Assembly (NCBI RefSeq): GCF_032452875.1
Contig: NC_083897.1
Span: 8,786,854 to 8,850,853, forward strand
DNA from: Bos javanicus
Taxonomy: Eukaryota; Chordata; Mammalia; Artiodactyla; Bovidae
Length of the DNA: 64,000 nt
Reading direction: 5' to 3'
The notes under the pieces are model-generated. The model searched no databases. It saw only the letters and a list, made by a program, of their open reading frames with translations, and was not told the DNA's origin. Shown here piece after piece: positions 10,465-23,789 of the stretch (positions within the stretch are counted from its first letter, which is position 1; each line of letters begins with the position of its first letter). Made by a program: the position numbers and the translations under genes.

Positions 10465-11312
10465 TATATCAGTATTATTCGTAACACCCAAAAAAGGTGA
10501 AAATTCATAAAGATTCATCAACTAATGAATGGATAAACAAATATGTTATATTCATACAACGAAATATTATTCAGCCATAAAAAGGAGCCAAGTATTGGTA
10601 TATGCTACAACATGGACAACCTTGAAAACCTTATGTTAAGTGAAAGAAGCCAGAAAGAAAAGTCTACATATTTTGACTGCGTTTATATGAAATGTACAAA
10701 CAGGCAAATCTATACAGACAGAAACTACATTAGTGGTAGCCAGGGGCTGGGGGGAGCTGGGAATGGGAAGCGACTGCCAGTGCCTATGAAGTATATTTTT
10801 GGCATGATGAAACTATTCTAGAATTAAATTGTAGTGATGGCTACCCAACTCTAAATATACTAAGAATCACTGAGCTGTAGACATTAAACCAGTGAATTAC
10901 ATAGTATGTAAATAACAGTTGGCCCTCCATATCCATGGTTTCCATATCTGTAGAGTCAACTAATGGTAGACCAAAAATATTCAGAAAAAAAATCCCAGAA
11001 AGTTCGACAAAGCAAAAATCGAATTTGCTGCACACAAGTTTACAACTATTTAACAGCATTTACATTGTATCAGGTATTATAAGTTATATAGAGATGATTT
11101 AAGGTATATGGGAGGACTGCATATACAAATTCTACACCATTTTTTATAAGGGACTTGAGCATCCACAGATTTTGGTATCTGTGAGGGTCCTAGAACCAAT
11201 CCCCATAGATACCAAGAGACAACTGTATATGGATGTACATATTCCTGTCACTTTTTAAAAGTTCTAATCATGCAACTGTATATCTCAACAAAGCTGTGAC
11301 AAAAAATATGGT
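10465..11312 (+). mobile_element. Old L1 3' end interrupted by MER2
   Basis: L1 ORF2 end and 3' UTR: atgttatattcatacaacga, attattcagccataaaaagg, gtagccaggggctgggggga. The terminal part (catgcaactgtatatctcaa then caaagctgtgac) resumes after the MER2. Confidence 0.75.
10914..11227 (+). mobile_element. MER2 (Tigger-type) DNA transposon
   Basis: A non-autonomous element of about 310 bp. Its terminal inverted repeats are visible as cagttggccctcc at the left and ...agacaactg at the right. TA-like flanks suit a Tc1/mariner-Tigger insertion. Inner landmarks are gacttgagcatccacagatt and ggtcctagaaccaatcccca. It sits inside an L1 3' end. Confidence 0.8.
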
Positions 11313-11621
11313 TGGAAGGTATAAATTGCCATGCATAACCTACACATGCATTCACACAAACTACCATATAGAGTCATAAGAGTTTTGATGTGTTTCCAAG
11401 TGGTATTAGAAGGTCACTTGCTATCTAGAGGCTGAACTGTCTCCTGGCCAGAACTTTTAGGACATGTAATTGGTAGTTCACAGCAGGGATGCCTATTTTA
11501 TAAATTTTATACAATGTTATATGTTTGTTACATGTAGGTTACTCTGATCACATCCTTCTGGACTTTGGAAAGGTGGCAGCAGGGAAGGTCATAGCTCATT
11601 TTCTCTAGCTTCCCCTTTTGT

Positions 11622-11810
11622 GGGCTTCCCTTGTGGCTCAGCTGGTAAAGAATCCACCTGCAATATGGGAAACCTCGGTTCGATCCCTGGGTTGGGAAGA
11701 TCCCCTGGAGGAAAGCATAGCAACCCACTCTAATATTCTTGCCTGGATAATCCCATGGACAGAGGAGCCTGGCGGGCTACAGTCCATGGGGTCGCAAAGA
11801 GTCTGAGCAC
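11622..11810 (+). mobile_element. Bov-tA SINE
   Basis: Sense Bov-tA: gggcttcccttgtggctcag, ggttcgatccctgggttggg, then the Bov-A body ending ggtcgcaaagagtctgagca. Confidence 0.9.
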
Positions 11811-11829
11811 ATATACCTGAACACATATA

Positions 11830-14460
11830 TCTTGTGCCAGGTCTTGGGAAAGAGAAGTGGCCAGCTTAGGCACTAGTTCTCATGGGTTGTCATATTGCTA
11901 CATATTTTAAAAGATTTTAGGAATCCAGAAAATATATATCAAATTAAAACTTTTCTTCACAAATAAAATACATTACAGACCATAATAATAGTAATAATAA
12001 TCATAATAGATGATAACATTTACTGAACATATTGTGCTCCCTTTTTGAACCCCTGTCTCTTATTTCCATAGTATCAAAATGTCTCTCTCGTACTCAGTGT
12101 GCAATACAATCGGTGTCAGTTTATCTCTGAGGCTTCTCCCTCCCCTTCTCTTCTCCCAAGAGACTTTGGTCCCTTTACCATCTCCTTTCTTCCTAGCGTC
12201 CTCAATGTCTCCTTCTCTATTGGTGTCTTATTCAAACAACCACACGTCTCTCTTTAATAAAAAGAAAGGAATAAAATGACCCAACTGCCCTTTTATCTAG
12301 TTATCAAACTATTTATCTCCTTCTTTTCCTTGCCAAACTGTCTCCATCTGCTGCCTCTATTGCTTCATTATCCATTTAGCACACAGGCTATTACCATCTG
12401 CATTTCCCCCTTACCACTCTATTATTCCAGTCTCCTAAACAGGCACTCTTTAAGGTCATCTAGGATTGATTTTTCTCGTTTCTCAAGGCTCAGCTCAGGT
12501 TACTTCTATAATAACAATCTTTTCATCTTCTTTCTTTTAGGCCTCTTAGTCACCTAGCCATTTTACTTCTGTTTCTGTACAACAGTTGCTTGCATGTTAC
12601 TTTGCGCTGTGTGTATATGCGTGTTTCCACAGCTCTCCTATTTAATAGGAACTTTTTCAAAGGCAAAAGCTATGTCTTCTGCTTCATTTGTTAACTTTCC
12701 ATAGTACTTAAACCACAGTTAAAATACTACCTTGACTCAAAACAGCATTAAAAATCATGAGCTTCTATTCTATGTTCCCAAATACTAAGATTTCATTTCC
12801 CCCTTGATAATATTTGAATGGAGGGTTTGAGGTGGTCAAGAATCTTGTACAATTCAACTTTACACATATATTCTTCCCTCTCACTGAACCCCTGGCAATG
12901 GCAAGATGGTATCTGTGTACAGTTCTGGTGAAGACACCTTTGGCAGAATATAAAATGGAAATATGAAAAGGCAACTAAAATTACTAAGGGAGCATAGGAG
13001 CTACAAGTCGAGTAAAAAGTAAAACCAAAGGCTCTTAGCATTAGAAAGGCAAAGACTAAGAAAAGATTGGTGAATATTATCTATAGGACTGCCAAAGATA
13101 TGCACAGGAAAACATGCAAACTTGTGCATTAGATCCTGGAACTCTAGCACTTTATTTTCAAAAGGAAATTTTACACACTAAAGTTACCTTTGACTTCATG
13201 AAAAAAGCTAGTAAATGTTTGAACTTTCTCCAAAAATAATACAAGCGGGCCCTCCATAGGATTAGATATACATGTGGCTGATAAATTTCTACAATGGATT
13301 ATTTCTTCCAAAAAAATATAAGATATTGTTAGCACAATATGGGAAGATTCTCTAGCCTTTCATACCACTTGGTGCCTCTGTCAGAGGTAGACTACTGGGC
13401 CAGAGGGACCAAAAGGCAGACACATTCTACATGGCATCACAGGTATGTTTTAAAAAAAAAAGTTATTTAAAAAGGAAGATGATTAAAACAAGAAAGACGA
13501 TTAAAATGAAACAAGGGTAAAACATAAAACATATATGGCCAAGAACATTTAGCATGAATTTTTTATATTGTAAATAAGTTTACCTGTGAGTAAATAGTGA
13601 ACTCTTTCCATAAATCTATTTGAGAAGTCAGGTCTCCAGTAAGCTTTAGAAAAGCTTTTGTTGAAACTGAAGTATATTGATAAAGTGATTTAATGTAGTT
13701 GAAAACAAGCTGCAGCACTCTAGCTGAGCCCCCTGAAACCCTGTGTTAGAGAAACATCTATATGGCATTAAAGGAAACATTTACTGTAATTTGCCATCAA
13801 TCTTTAAAAATAATAATGTTATGGTCCCAACATTGTTGGCTTTGTTAGTACATGACTACTATTTTATTCATGTGGTTTGTTGTGCTTATATGAATTATTC
13901 CCAATTCTACAACGGTGTCCTAGGCTTTCATATCCTTTAAGTAAAAGATACTGAAACTATGGTTGACTCAAAGGGCAGCTGAGTGCATTTTAATATCCAC
14001 ATGTCCTATGAAAGAATATTGAAGAACCACAGAATTCTAATGCAGGATTATGTTCCATCTGAATGCACAATGATTACCTGGATGGAGTTGCAGCAGTTTT
14101 TTACTTTGGTACAAAATGAATCTTTACTGACTGGGTCTATGAAATAAATATAGTGAAACTGTAAGTAAATTTAGAATTCAACCTGTTGTTCAGGGTCCAG
14201 AATTGTTATTGCATAAATGGCCGCCAAATGTAACTATGCTGTAGGTCAAAAGAAAACAAAGCCAAAAAACAAAAACAACACACACACACACACACACCCC
14301 TCTTCAGCTAAGTCTACAAGGAAAGGTCAGAAAGGTGCATTTTGTGTTGCTGCTTAACTTTCAGTTCCCAAGGGTACTTGTTTGAGTGCAACTGCATGTA
14401 CTGCTTTGAGAAGGAGGGACTGTTTGGAGAACCTAGAACTTTGGTGTGAAATAAAAGATT
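11830..14460. other. Anonymous intronic sequence
   Basis: Pyrimidine-rich sequence around 12080-12560, weak L2-like wording at 12640-12720 and a (CA)n run near 14279-14298. No supported gene or recognised repeat otherwise. Confidence 0.45.
14279..14298. repeat. (CA)n microsatellite
   Basis: A run of about ten CA units. Confidence 0.9.
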
Positions 14461-14561
14461 TGCAAAGTACTCTTAGGGAGAGGAGGGAGATCCAGACAGC
14501 AGAGTAAGAGGATGTGGAGGTCACATCCCTCTAGGAACATATCAAAAATACATGTACAAGA

Positions 14562-14757
14562 CTTTCCTGGTGTTCCCATGGCTAAGACTTCACACTCCCA
14601 ATGCACAGCATCTGGGTTTGATCCCGGTCAGTGAACTAGGTCCCACATGCTGCAACTAGAGTTCGCATGCCACAACTAAAGATCCCACACGTTGTGAAGA
14701 CTGAAGGTTCCCTGTACCGCAACTAAGAACTGGCACAGCCAAAATAAATAAATAATT
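14562..14757 (+). mobile_element. CHR SINE inside L1 5' UTR
   Basis: Sense artiodactyl CHR-2-like SINE: actttcctggtgttcccatg, gtttgatcccggtcagtgaa, then repeated 'gcaactagagttcgcatgcc' units and a tail of ccaaaataaataaataa. L1 wording resumes at about 14763 (gtacatctacgtgtgggaca). Confidence 0.75.
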
Positions 14758-15994
14758 ATTTTAAAAAGTACATCTACGTGTGGGACAATCCTCACTGAAA
14801 ACTAACTGTAAACTGGTAGAAGGACTCCTGTATGACCAAGGCTGTAAGAAAGATACCCACATAATGGGTAGGACAGAGAGAAAAGTCTCTGGTTGGGACC
14901 TGTGTTCCTGGGAGTGGACTTGGAGGAAAAGGAAGACCACATGGGCAGATACCAGCCCTGGGGAGGGAGCAGCGTGAGCCACAGACTGGACAGCCCAGTC
15001 TGTGAGTATTGTGTGAAGAAGACAAGCCCCCTTTAGCTGTCTGGAGGACCACTGAATCAGATAGAAAGTCTGATGAAGGCGGGACTCTGCTTGTGAGAAG
15101 ACTGGACTCACTGACTTGCCCTCAGGCAGGGAAGAAAGACATCTGCCCTAGCAGATGCTGGGTTTCCTGAGACCACCTTGCCATGCACCACAGCCTGAGC
15201 AGAGTGAACACTCTGGCCCCACGCACTCCAGGCCACAGCATGGCACTGGATCTGGGAAACAGAGGATTGAGAGAAAAGATTAGATCATGGGATGCAGAAG
15301 TGACTCAGTGTAGCGGGGCAGAGCCCCAGTGGAATCGTGGTAACTGTGGTTGACACTTCCTCAGGCAGCACCTCAGAAGCAGCCCAGATCTCTGAGGGCA
15401 GCTGCTCTCCACAATTGACTACTTGATACGCGCAGAGTCTAAGCGGGTCCTACCAGATCTGTGGAGCAGTTCCACAAGGGACCAGGGCTGGTGGAGGCAG
15501 TGCAGTAATCAACTGTGAGTGATGAAGGGGGCTCACACCCGAGGCTGCATCTGAGTAGAGCTGCAGACCCCTATACAGGCAGCGCATGAGGCCTCTGTCT
15601 GCACATGGGCCCCACTTGCCCCTCCTCTGAGGCAAATGTCCCAGTGCGGGGTGAGGGAAAATCACACACTTAAAAGGAAACACAGCCAGTTTGAGCCCCA
15701 CCCTTGGGGCTTCTGCTCCAGCAACTTGGTATCAGACCCTGTTCCTGACAGAGCACTGATAACCACTGAGCAGAGAGGAAGCCCCACCTCACACCCTGAC
15801 CATCTCTAACTCCTTCATTTCCAGCCCCACACACTACCAAGGCAATCACTGCCAGCACACCCTGAGGAAAAATTCTGATCTGCATCCACAACAAAACCAG
15901 TTGTCCCATCAAAGGCACTGGGCACAATCAGTCTGTATAGAGATGCTCCCACATAAGAAAACTCTTTCAAGACCATAATAGGTAACTGCTACAT

Positions 15995-16045
15995 AGGGTT
16001 GCACAGAGTCCAACATGACTGAAGCAACTGAGCATGCACACACAG
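15995..16045 (+). mobile_element. Bov-A 3'-end fragment inside L1
   Basis: A roughly 50-bp strongly 5'-truncated SINE: agggttgcacagagtccaac then gactgaagcaactgagcatg, followed by a CA-rich tail. Confidence 0.65.
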
Positions 16046-17381
16046 ATGGAAAAAGTTGAGCAAAATTAAAACGCAGAGGAGCTACTCACAATTGAAAGAA
16101 CAAGAGAAAAGCCCTGAAAAAATGAATACTGAAACAGAAATAAACAAATTATCAGATAATCATTTATCAGATAAAGAATTCAAAACATTGGTATAAAAAT
16201 GTTAACTAAATTATGGAAAAGAATTGATCTAAACAATGAACACTTTAACAAGGAAGTAGCCCAATCAGAAATGAATAATTCAAAAGCTGAAACAAAAAGA
16301 CCCCCTAGAGGGAATGAAGAGCAGACTGAGTGATACAGAGAACACATAGTGGTCTGGAAGATAGAATAATACCAACCACTGAACCAGAACAGCAGAAAGA
16401 AGAATACATTTTAAAAAACGAATACAACTTAAGAGATCTCTAAGATAACATTAAACTTTCCAACATATTCAGACTCCCCAAAACAGAAAATAGACAGAAG
16501 GGCATCAAAAATGTATTTGAGGAAATTATGACTAAATAAGTCCCAAACTTGAAGAAGGAAAGAGATATCTAGGTACAGGAATCACAGACGATCCCAAACA
16601 AGATAAGCCCAAACAGACCCATATCAAGAAATTTCATAATTAAAATGGCAGAAGTTAAAGAGAATTCTAAAGCAGAAGAGAAAAAACAGAGTCACATACA
16701 AGAGAATCGCCATAATGCTATCAGCGGATCTCTCCATAGAAACTGTGCAGGCCAGATGGAGTAGCATAATGTATTCAAAGTCCTAAAAGGGAAAAACCTG
16801 CAACCTAGTATACTTTACCCAGCAAGATTATCATTTAGAATCGATGGAAAACAAGTAATAAAATGGCAATAAGTACATATCTATCAAAATTACTTTAAAC
16901 ATCAATGGACTAAATGCTCCAATCAAAAGACAGGATGGCTGATTAGATTAAAAAAAAATAAACAAGACCCTTATGTATGCCAACAACTTGGACAACCTAT
17001 AAGAAATAGACACATTTCTTAAAAGATACAATCTTCCAAGACCGAATCAAGAAGAAACAGACAATATGACCAGAGTGACCACTAGTAGTAAAAATGAAGG
17101 TGTAATTACAAAACTCCCAGCAAACAAAAGTCCAGGACCAGACAGCTTCATGGGGGAATAAAACGTATAAAGAACTAATACTTATCCTCCAACTATCCTA
17201 AAAAGTTGAAGAGGATGGAACATCCCCAAATTCATTCGAGGCCACCATTACCCTGATACCAAAATCAGACAAAGGCACAACTAAAAAAAAGAAAATGACA
17301 GGCCAATGTATTTGATGAAATATACATGCAAAATTCCTTAACAAAATATTAGCAAACCAAATCCAACAATATACAGAAAGA

Positions 17382-18307
17382 ATGAGATACCATGACCAAG
17401 CTGGAATTATTCCAAGGATGCAAGGATGCTTCAGAATTCACATATCAATCAATGTGATACACAACATAAACAAAAGGAGGAATGGAAATAGAAATCACAT
17501 GATCATCTCAACAGACATAGAAAAAGCATTTGACAAAAATTTAACATCCATTAGTGATGCAAACTCTCATTAAAGTGGGTAGAGGGAACATATCTCAACA
17601 TAATAAAGACAATTTATGACAAACACACAGCTAACATCATACTCAATGGTGAAAAAGAAAGCCTTTCCTCTAAATTCAGGAACAAGACAAGAATGGCCAC
17701 TTCTATTTAACATAGTATTGGAATTTCAAGCCACAGAAATCAGACAATGAGAAGAAATAAAAGGCATCCAAATTGGAAAGGAAAAATTAAAAGTGTCACT
17801 CTTTGAAGATGACATGATACTTCATATAGAAAACCCTAAAGTCTTCATCCTCAAACTATAAGAACTAACAAACGAACTCCACAAAGTTGCAGGATACAAG
17901 ACTAATGTACAGAAATCAGTTGCTTTTCTATACATTAATAATTAACTATCAGAAAGAGAAAGAATAAAATATCTAAGAAAAACTTAATCAAGGAGGTGAA
18001 AGACCTATACTCTGAAAACTATAAAACATTGATGAAGGAAACTGAAGATGATACAAAGAAATGGAAAGGTATCCCACGCTCTTGCATTGGAAGAATTAGT
18101 ATTGTTAAAATGGCCGTACTATCCAAAGCAATATACAGATTTAATGCAATTCCTATTAAAATACCCATGACATTTTTCACAGAACCTAGAACAACAACAT
18201 TAAAATTCATATGGAACCACAAAAAGACCCTGAATTGCCAAAGCAATCTTGAGAATAAAGAACAAAGCTGGAGGTATCATGTTCCCAGAGTTCATACTAT
18301 AATATAA
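17382..18307 (+). pseudogene. L1 ORF2 reverse transcriptase remnant
   Basis: Two broken open pieces of L1 ORF2p. At 17382-17573 is the RT region around STDIEKAFDK (motif A Asp present). At 17996-18307 is a C-terminal part (DLYSENYKTLMKE ... GRISIVKMAVLSKAIYRFNA). Frameshifts and stops separate them. This is a dead LINE copy. Confidence 0.85.
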
Positions 18308-19732
18308 AGCTACAGTAATCAAAAAGCATGGTACTGGCACTAAATCAGACACATAGATCAATGGAACAGGATAGAAAACCCAGAGATTAAACCATGCACC
18401 TATGGTCACCTAATCTATGACAAAGCAGGCAAAATTATACAATGGAGAAAAGACAGACTCTTCAACAAGTGCTGTTGGGAAAACTGAACAGATACATGTA
18501 AATCAATGAGGTCAAAACATTTCCTCACACTATATGCAAAAATAAACTCAAAATGGATTAAAAACCTAAATGCAAGACCTGAAACCACAGAACTCCTAGA
18601 AGAAAACACAGGTAGAACACTCTTTGACATAAATCACAGCAACATTTTTTTGGGATTTGTCTCCTAAGGGAAAAGAAATAAAAGCAAAAATAAACAAATC
18701 AGACCTAATCAAATTTAAAAGCTTTTTCATAGTGAGGGAAACAAGTAAACTAAATGAAAAAACTGCCTACTGAAAGGAAGAAAATATTTGCAAACAATAT
18801 GACCAACAAGGGGTTAATACCTAAAATATACAAAGAGCTCTTACAATCAATATCAAAAAATTAACAACCCAATCAAAAAGTGGACAGAAGACTTAAACAG
18901 ATGTTTTATCAAATAAGATATACAGATGGCTAACAGGCACATGAAAAGATGCTCAACACTGCTAATTATTAGAGAAATGCAAATCAAAACAAAAATGAGA
19001 TATCACCTCACAACTATCAGAATGGCTATCATCAAAAAGTCTACAAATAACCAAGGCTAGAATGAATGTGGAGTGAAGGGATCCTTGTACACTGTTGGTG
19101 GGAATGTAAATTGGTGCACACACCAATAGTATGGAGTTGCCTCAAAAAAATATAAAAATTAAACTATCATATGATCCAGCTATCCAACTCCTGGGTATAT
19201 AAATAGAAAAAATGAAAAGTTACAGGCATCCCAATGTTCACAGCATCTTTATTTACAATGATCAAGAAATGGAAGGAGCCCTACTGCCCATCAACAGATG
19301 ACTGGCTTCAGATGTGGTATATACACATATATTCCATTGTGTGTATGTATATATACATGCACACACAATGGCATATTACTCAGCCATAAAAAGAATAAAA
19401 TATCACTGTTTGCAGCAACATGGATGAACCTAGAGAATATTATGCTTAGTGAAACAAGTCAAAGAAAGACAAATACTTGTATGATATAATTTATATATAG
19501 AATCTAAAAAACAATACAAATGAATATATATGGAAAATAGAAGCAGATTCACAGATATAAAAAACAAACTAATGGTTACCAGTGTGGAAAGGGAAGTGAC
19601 AAATTAGAAATATGGGGTTAAAAGATTAAATAGATAAGCAACCAAGATAATATTGTATAGCAGAGAATTATAGCCATTATAATAAGTTACACTGAAGTAT
19701 AGTCTGTACAAATACTGAATCACTATGCTGTA

Positions 19733-19842
19733 AATGGCAATCCAGTATTTTTGCCTGGGAAATCCCATGGACAGAGGGTCCTGGTGGGCTACAATCTATG
19801 GGGTTGCAAGAGTCAGACATGACTTAACGATAAACCACCACC
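19733..19842 (+). mobile_element. Bov-A SINE, 5'-truncated, in L1 3' UTR
   Basis: Sense Bov-A body (atggcaatccagtatttttg to gttgcaagagtcagacatga) with TSD atgctgta at 19725-19732 and 19843-19850. The tail is a short ccaccacc. Confidence 0.8.
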
Positions 19843-20324
19843 ATGCTGTACACAACTATTTAATGCAGTAAATTAACTATACTTCAATAATTTTTTTTTA
19901 AATGCAGAACACTATAGAGACAGGTAAGAAGATTAAGTCTGAAATTAAGTAATGATGGCAGCTAGAATGCTTTGGAAAATAGACGTTAAGGATAAAGCAA
20001 GAGAAAACTGATAAAACATGGTGGGTATGGTGACTTTTTATATTGGTCGTGGGACTAGAAAATGGATAACTACCGATGACTATTCACATGGGGAAGATAT
20101 GGTAATACATGTAGTGGGAGAATAAAAGGTTTAAAAGGAATTACAAGAAAAATTAAATAAGATAAAAAAATACAGTGCAGAAAAGGCCAAAAAAAAAGTG
20201 CTCTTACGGAAAGGATATCACTCTTCTCATTGAGATCTTTGATCAGGACAGCAATTATTTAAACAATTGGCCTTGAAAAAAGAATGTTTTGTAAAAAGAA
20301 AAGACTCAGAGAAGGGTGCTGAGA

Positions 20325-20540
20325 TAACAGTAAAGACACTGGATTCTAATCTGAGTTCTGCCTGTAGTTATGTCTACTAAGCAACGCAAGTCACTTAACC
20401 TTCTTGCACTTTGCTTTTCAACTATAAAACAAGGGTAACAATAGCTGCTACCTCATAAAACTGTTATGTGGATAAAAGACATTAAAGTATTTTGAAATTG
20501 TAAATGCTTTCTAAGTGCAGATGATTATTGTTAACATACA
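20325..20540 (+). mobile_element. MIR SINE
   Basis: Degenerate MIR with ggattctaatctgagttctg, caagtcacttaaccttcttg and aagggtaacaatagctgcta. An ancient mammalian repeat. Confidence 0.8.
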
Positions 20541-20815
20541 TGTAAAAACTGAAACTTATAATGCAGAAAATTGGGAATTAACTATTTGAATTACAACAGA
20601 ATTCTTTGCAAGTACTTTAAAGAGAAAAACGTGGTTTACAAATTTTATAGACACACATTTCAACCACTTTCCAGGAGTAGATGGCTCTTTTGCAAAAATA
20701 GGTCAAGTTTTACCTGGGATGACTAATTGTTCTTCATTTATTGCATAATTTGAATTCACTGACTCGTAAATAGCTAGAATGGACCTTAGAGACAAGCTTG
20801 TCCAACTGACAAATG

Positions 20816-20887
20816 AAATCTTACCTGGCAATTGGAAATATATAACAGATAAAAGCCTTATCTGTTTCTAATTTCCAGGTAAGATTT
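20816..20887. repeat. Imperfect inverted repeat, about 30-bp arms
   Basis: The left arm (about 20816-20852, aatcttacctgg ... cagataa) pairs with the right arm (about 20857-20887, cttatctg ... ccaggtaagatt), with a 4-nt centre and a small bulge. It would fold into a hairpin. I cannot assign it to a transposon family. Confidence 0.7.
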
Positions 20888-21173
20888 TATTTGCAAACAG
20901 TATTTCACTTCCCACGACCCCTCCCCCACCAAAAGGTTTACAAGCCGAAGGGGAGCAGAATTTGCCACCCGAAAATATTCCTCTTTGGCATAAGGGTTAT
21001 CGTGAGTTGATTATTCTTGAGAAACATTAGACATAGGAAAAGATCTGACAAGTGAGTAGGACTTACCCTTTTACAAGAGACCCTTTAGCAAGTTAAAAAT
21101 TACAAGTTAAAAGTTATCCTTTGCAAGACTTATAAGGGAAATCTCCATTTGTATGGGTATCTCCCCCCTCTCT

Positions 21174-21392
21174 GGGCTTCCCAGATGGCTCAGTGGCAAA
21201 GAACATGCCTACCAGTGCAGGAGATGACAGAGACCCGGGTTCAATCCCAGGTTGGGAAGGTCCCCTGGAGGAGGGCATGGCAACCCACTCCAGTATTCTT
21301 GCCTGGAGAATCCCATGGACAGAGGAGCCTGGCAAGCTACAGTCCATGGGGTCACAAAGAGTTGGACACGACTGAGCCACTGAGCACACAAG
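21174..21392 (+). mobile_element. Bov-tA SINE
   Basis: Sense Bov-tA: gggcttcccagatggctcag, a small internal insertion in the head, then the body to ggacacgactgagccactga. A near-complete copy. Confidence 0.9.
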
Positions 21393-22030
21393 CACTCATT
21401 CTCTCTACAAGGAAGAGAAGGGTAATTCTAAATCTTTAGAAGCTCTGGTCAGAGAAGGAAATGACTTAAATCTGCATAAACCATACTATTTACTCTGCTT
21501 TTCCTAATACCCTCCCTTGACTGACTCCCCTCACATCTTTTGTCTTCACTTGACTTAGGTCATTTTGGACAGTTGCTCAGTTTTCCTGGGTATCTCCCAT
21601 GAATACAGGAGGAATACATGTTATTTAACTTGCTTGTTTTTCTCCTGTTTATCTTTCTTTTTATTACAAGGGGGTCTCATCCAAGAACCTAGAAGGGTAG
21701 AGGGAAAATTATTTTTTCTCCCCTGCAAAGCCAACTCCTTTTTTTTTTCCAGAGGAGAAATTGGAGCCTAGAGAGGTGAAGCTACAGTCAGTTTAGTCTT
21801 CGCTGAAGCATCTTCAAGACAGGCTGTAAACTGCGTCATATTAATCAGCTATACATTGTTTACCTGGTTGTACAGTCAGCAGATGTTGACTAGAAAATAT
21901 CTTAGCTCTTTGTCTTCAACTTTGCAGAGGTAGGTTTTGTAGGATTAACATAAACGAAATGTCACTTCTCCCCAAGGCCAGCCTTTTGCAAAAATTGTAA
22001 AGGAGATAAAGGCTATCTTTATTATCCTTT

Positions 22031-22222
22031 GGACTTTCCTGGTGGCTCAGCTGGTAAAGAATCTGCTTGCAATGCAGGAGACCTGGGTTTGATCCCTGGG
22101 TTGGAAAGATCCCTGGAGAAGGAAACAGCTACCCACTCCAGTATTCTGGCCTAGAGAATTCCATGGACTGTACAGTCCATGGGATTGCAAAGAATCGGAC
22201 ATGACTGAGCGAATTTCGCTTA
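22031..22222 (+). mobile_element. Bov-tA SINE
   Basis: Sense Bov-tA: actttcctggtggctcagct, tttgatccctgggttggaaa, then the body to cggacatgactgagcgaatt. Confidence 0.9.
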
Positions 22223-22989
22223 CTGTACTTTAGTTTTTGGTCTCTCCACCCACCCTTGTCATTCCTGGTGCTCTATTTGGGCATACAACCCGCAGGAATT
22301 CAGTCTCCTCATCTACCCAATAAACTTTCTCCACATTCAAATTGCTACTGACATTGCTGGATTTTACCTCAGCCTTATGCTCCTGGAGTACAGAGCTGGT
22401 TAAGAGATTCCCCCAAGCTTTTGCTTTCAGACGTCCTTCCAACCCTTTTATGCTTTAGGAAGTGGCTTACCACAAAACAAATAAACAGAAATAACCAAGT
22501 TGAAAACCTTTTTGCCTATGATTTATTAGATTAAAGCTCTCTGTCCTTTCTTTCTCAGGACTCCCACAGAATTGTATACGACTCCCTTGTTTACACAGAT
22601 CTTTCCCTTCTGGCTGGAACCTGCTGAAAGACCAGATACAGATTCTCCAATTTCCCATTCTCTCTCATAAATAATTAGCTGAGATTAGAACTATTTGTTT
22701 CCCTTCAACTAGATAGACAGAAAATATTTCCTGTTCATCTGAGTGATGGAGATTTCCCCTGAGTACCAAACAATTCCAACTGTAAATCATGTACTCCTCT
22801 GATAAGTCTTGGGCAAAACCGCCTGGCCCACACACTCTGATCTTTGAATCTGGGGTGTTCTGTCTATTGCTATGGCCTGAATAAAACAGCTTTTCTTACT
22901 GGCTCAGTTTTTGTCTTTGATACCCTCTTAGAAAACCTCTTTAGCAATTGATATGTTTAGTTTGTGTTACATTATTACAATAACAGATG
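22223..22989. other. Unassigned sequence, possible old LTR
   Basis: This stretch has an AATAAA at about 22880-22885 near its right end, followed by a T-rich tract, loosely like the R/U5 of an old LTR. I cannot name a family, and no open frame is convincing. Confidence 0.2.
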
Positions 22990-23120
22990 AAAAAATAAAA
23001 GAGGTAGAACCAGGTGTCCTTTTCTAGCCCCAGTTCTCTCTGTGTGTTCTTGACCCTTCTGGACCTCAGTTTCTTCATCTTTAAATAAAGATGTTGGATT
23101 TGATAATCTTTAAGATTTTA
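22990..23120 (+). mobile_element. MIR-type fragment
   Basis: The wording tctggacctcagtttcttca tctttaaataaag and the following gatttgataatctttaag resemble a MIR-family core and tail. Confidence 0.5.
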
Positions 23121-23789
23121 ACATTCTGTATCTGTTGATAAATTACACTGCAGTTATTTGTAGTTCAGTTTATGGACATTACATGACTCAGGTCTGGGAA
23201 CAAGTCTCTCATTTGTTTATATCCCCTTCTTTGTTTAAACCAGTTGTTACATAATATTTATGAGCTAAAGAGAGTGAGTTATGGCTAGTTTGTTAGCTTC
23301 TAAGGTAGTAGGGCCTGTTTTAGAACAATACTTTCAATACTACATTGCTGAACAATGGATAACTGATTTTTCTGGTAGATTCCAACATGTGGTTGTGACT
23401 TATGTCTTCTTTTTGAAATTAAATGTAAATTATTCAGATAAATTTCAAAAAGAAAATTCTAGCACATTAAATGTCTATAATCAAATATTCTTTTTTTCTT
23501 CCATTTTGAAAACTAAGCGATAAGAAAATTCTTTCATCTCCTAATGAGAAGCAGATACACATAGCTACTGTTAATGGGGGACCAAGTCCAGTAGAATTTG
23601 ATTATTTTAAAGTGCCATTCTACTTATCCATGCCTTTGATGATGAAGATGATGATAATTTAAAAATAATAGACGCTAAATGGATAAGTAAAGAGAGATGA
23701 AACTTTAAAGAGAGAAAACATCTAAACACTAGGGAGGACATCATTTGAAATGAAAAAGTTGATGTCAGTTAGAAAGCTTATAGTAGCTA

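Larger units (their letters stand above)
14461..19900 (+). mobile_element. Large old L1 LINE, 5' UTR to 3' end, with internal losses
   Basis: The 5' UTR start is visible (agcagagtaagaggatgtgg, near 14500). Then come a GC-richer 5' UTR, ORF1/early ORF2 remnants (about 16060-16990), the ORF2 RT region (17000-18600; agtccaggaccagacagctt, aaaagcatttgacaaaaa) and the 3' UTR ending gtaaattaactatacttcaa. At about 5.1 kb after removing nested SINEs it is shorter than an intact L1, so internal deletions are likely. It is the biggest single repeat in the window. Confidence 0.8.

Noticed and set aside
11622..11700. tRNA genes suggested by A-box/B-box-like tggctcag...ggttcgatccc
   Set aside because: These are tRNA-Glu-like heads of Bov-tA and CHR SINEs fused to SINE bodies; no mature tRNA 3' half or terminator context.
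14761..15927. Several ORFs of 65-116 codons in GC-richer DNA
   Set aside because: They fall in the 5' UTR of the old L1 at 14461-19900 and overlap on both strands, as expected for non-coding GC-rich sequence.
22223..22989. Old retroviral LTR
   Set aside because: Only an AATAAA and a T-rich tract suggest it; no paired ends or TSD found, so listed as unassigned.
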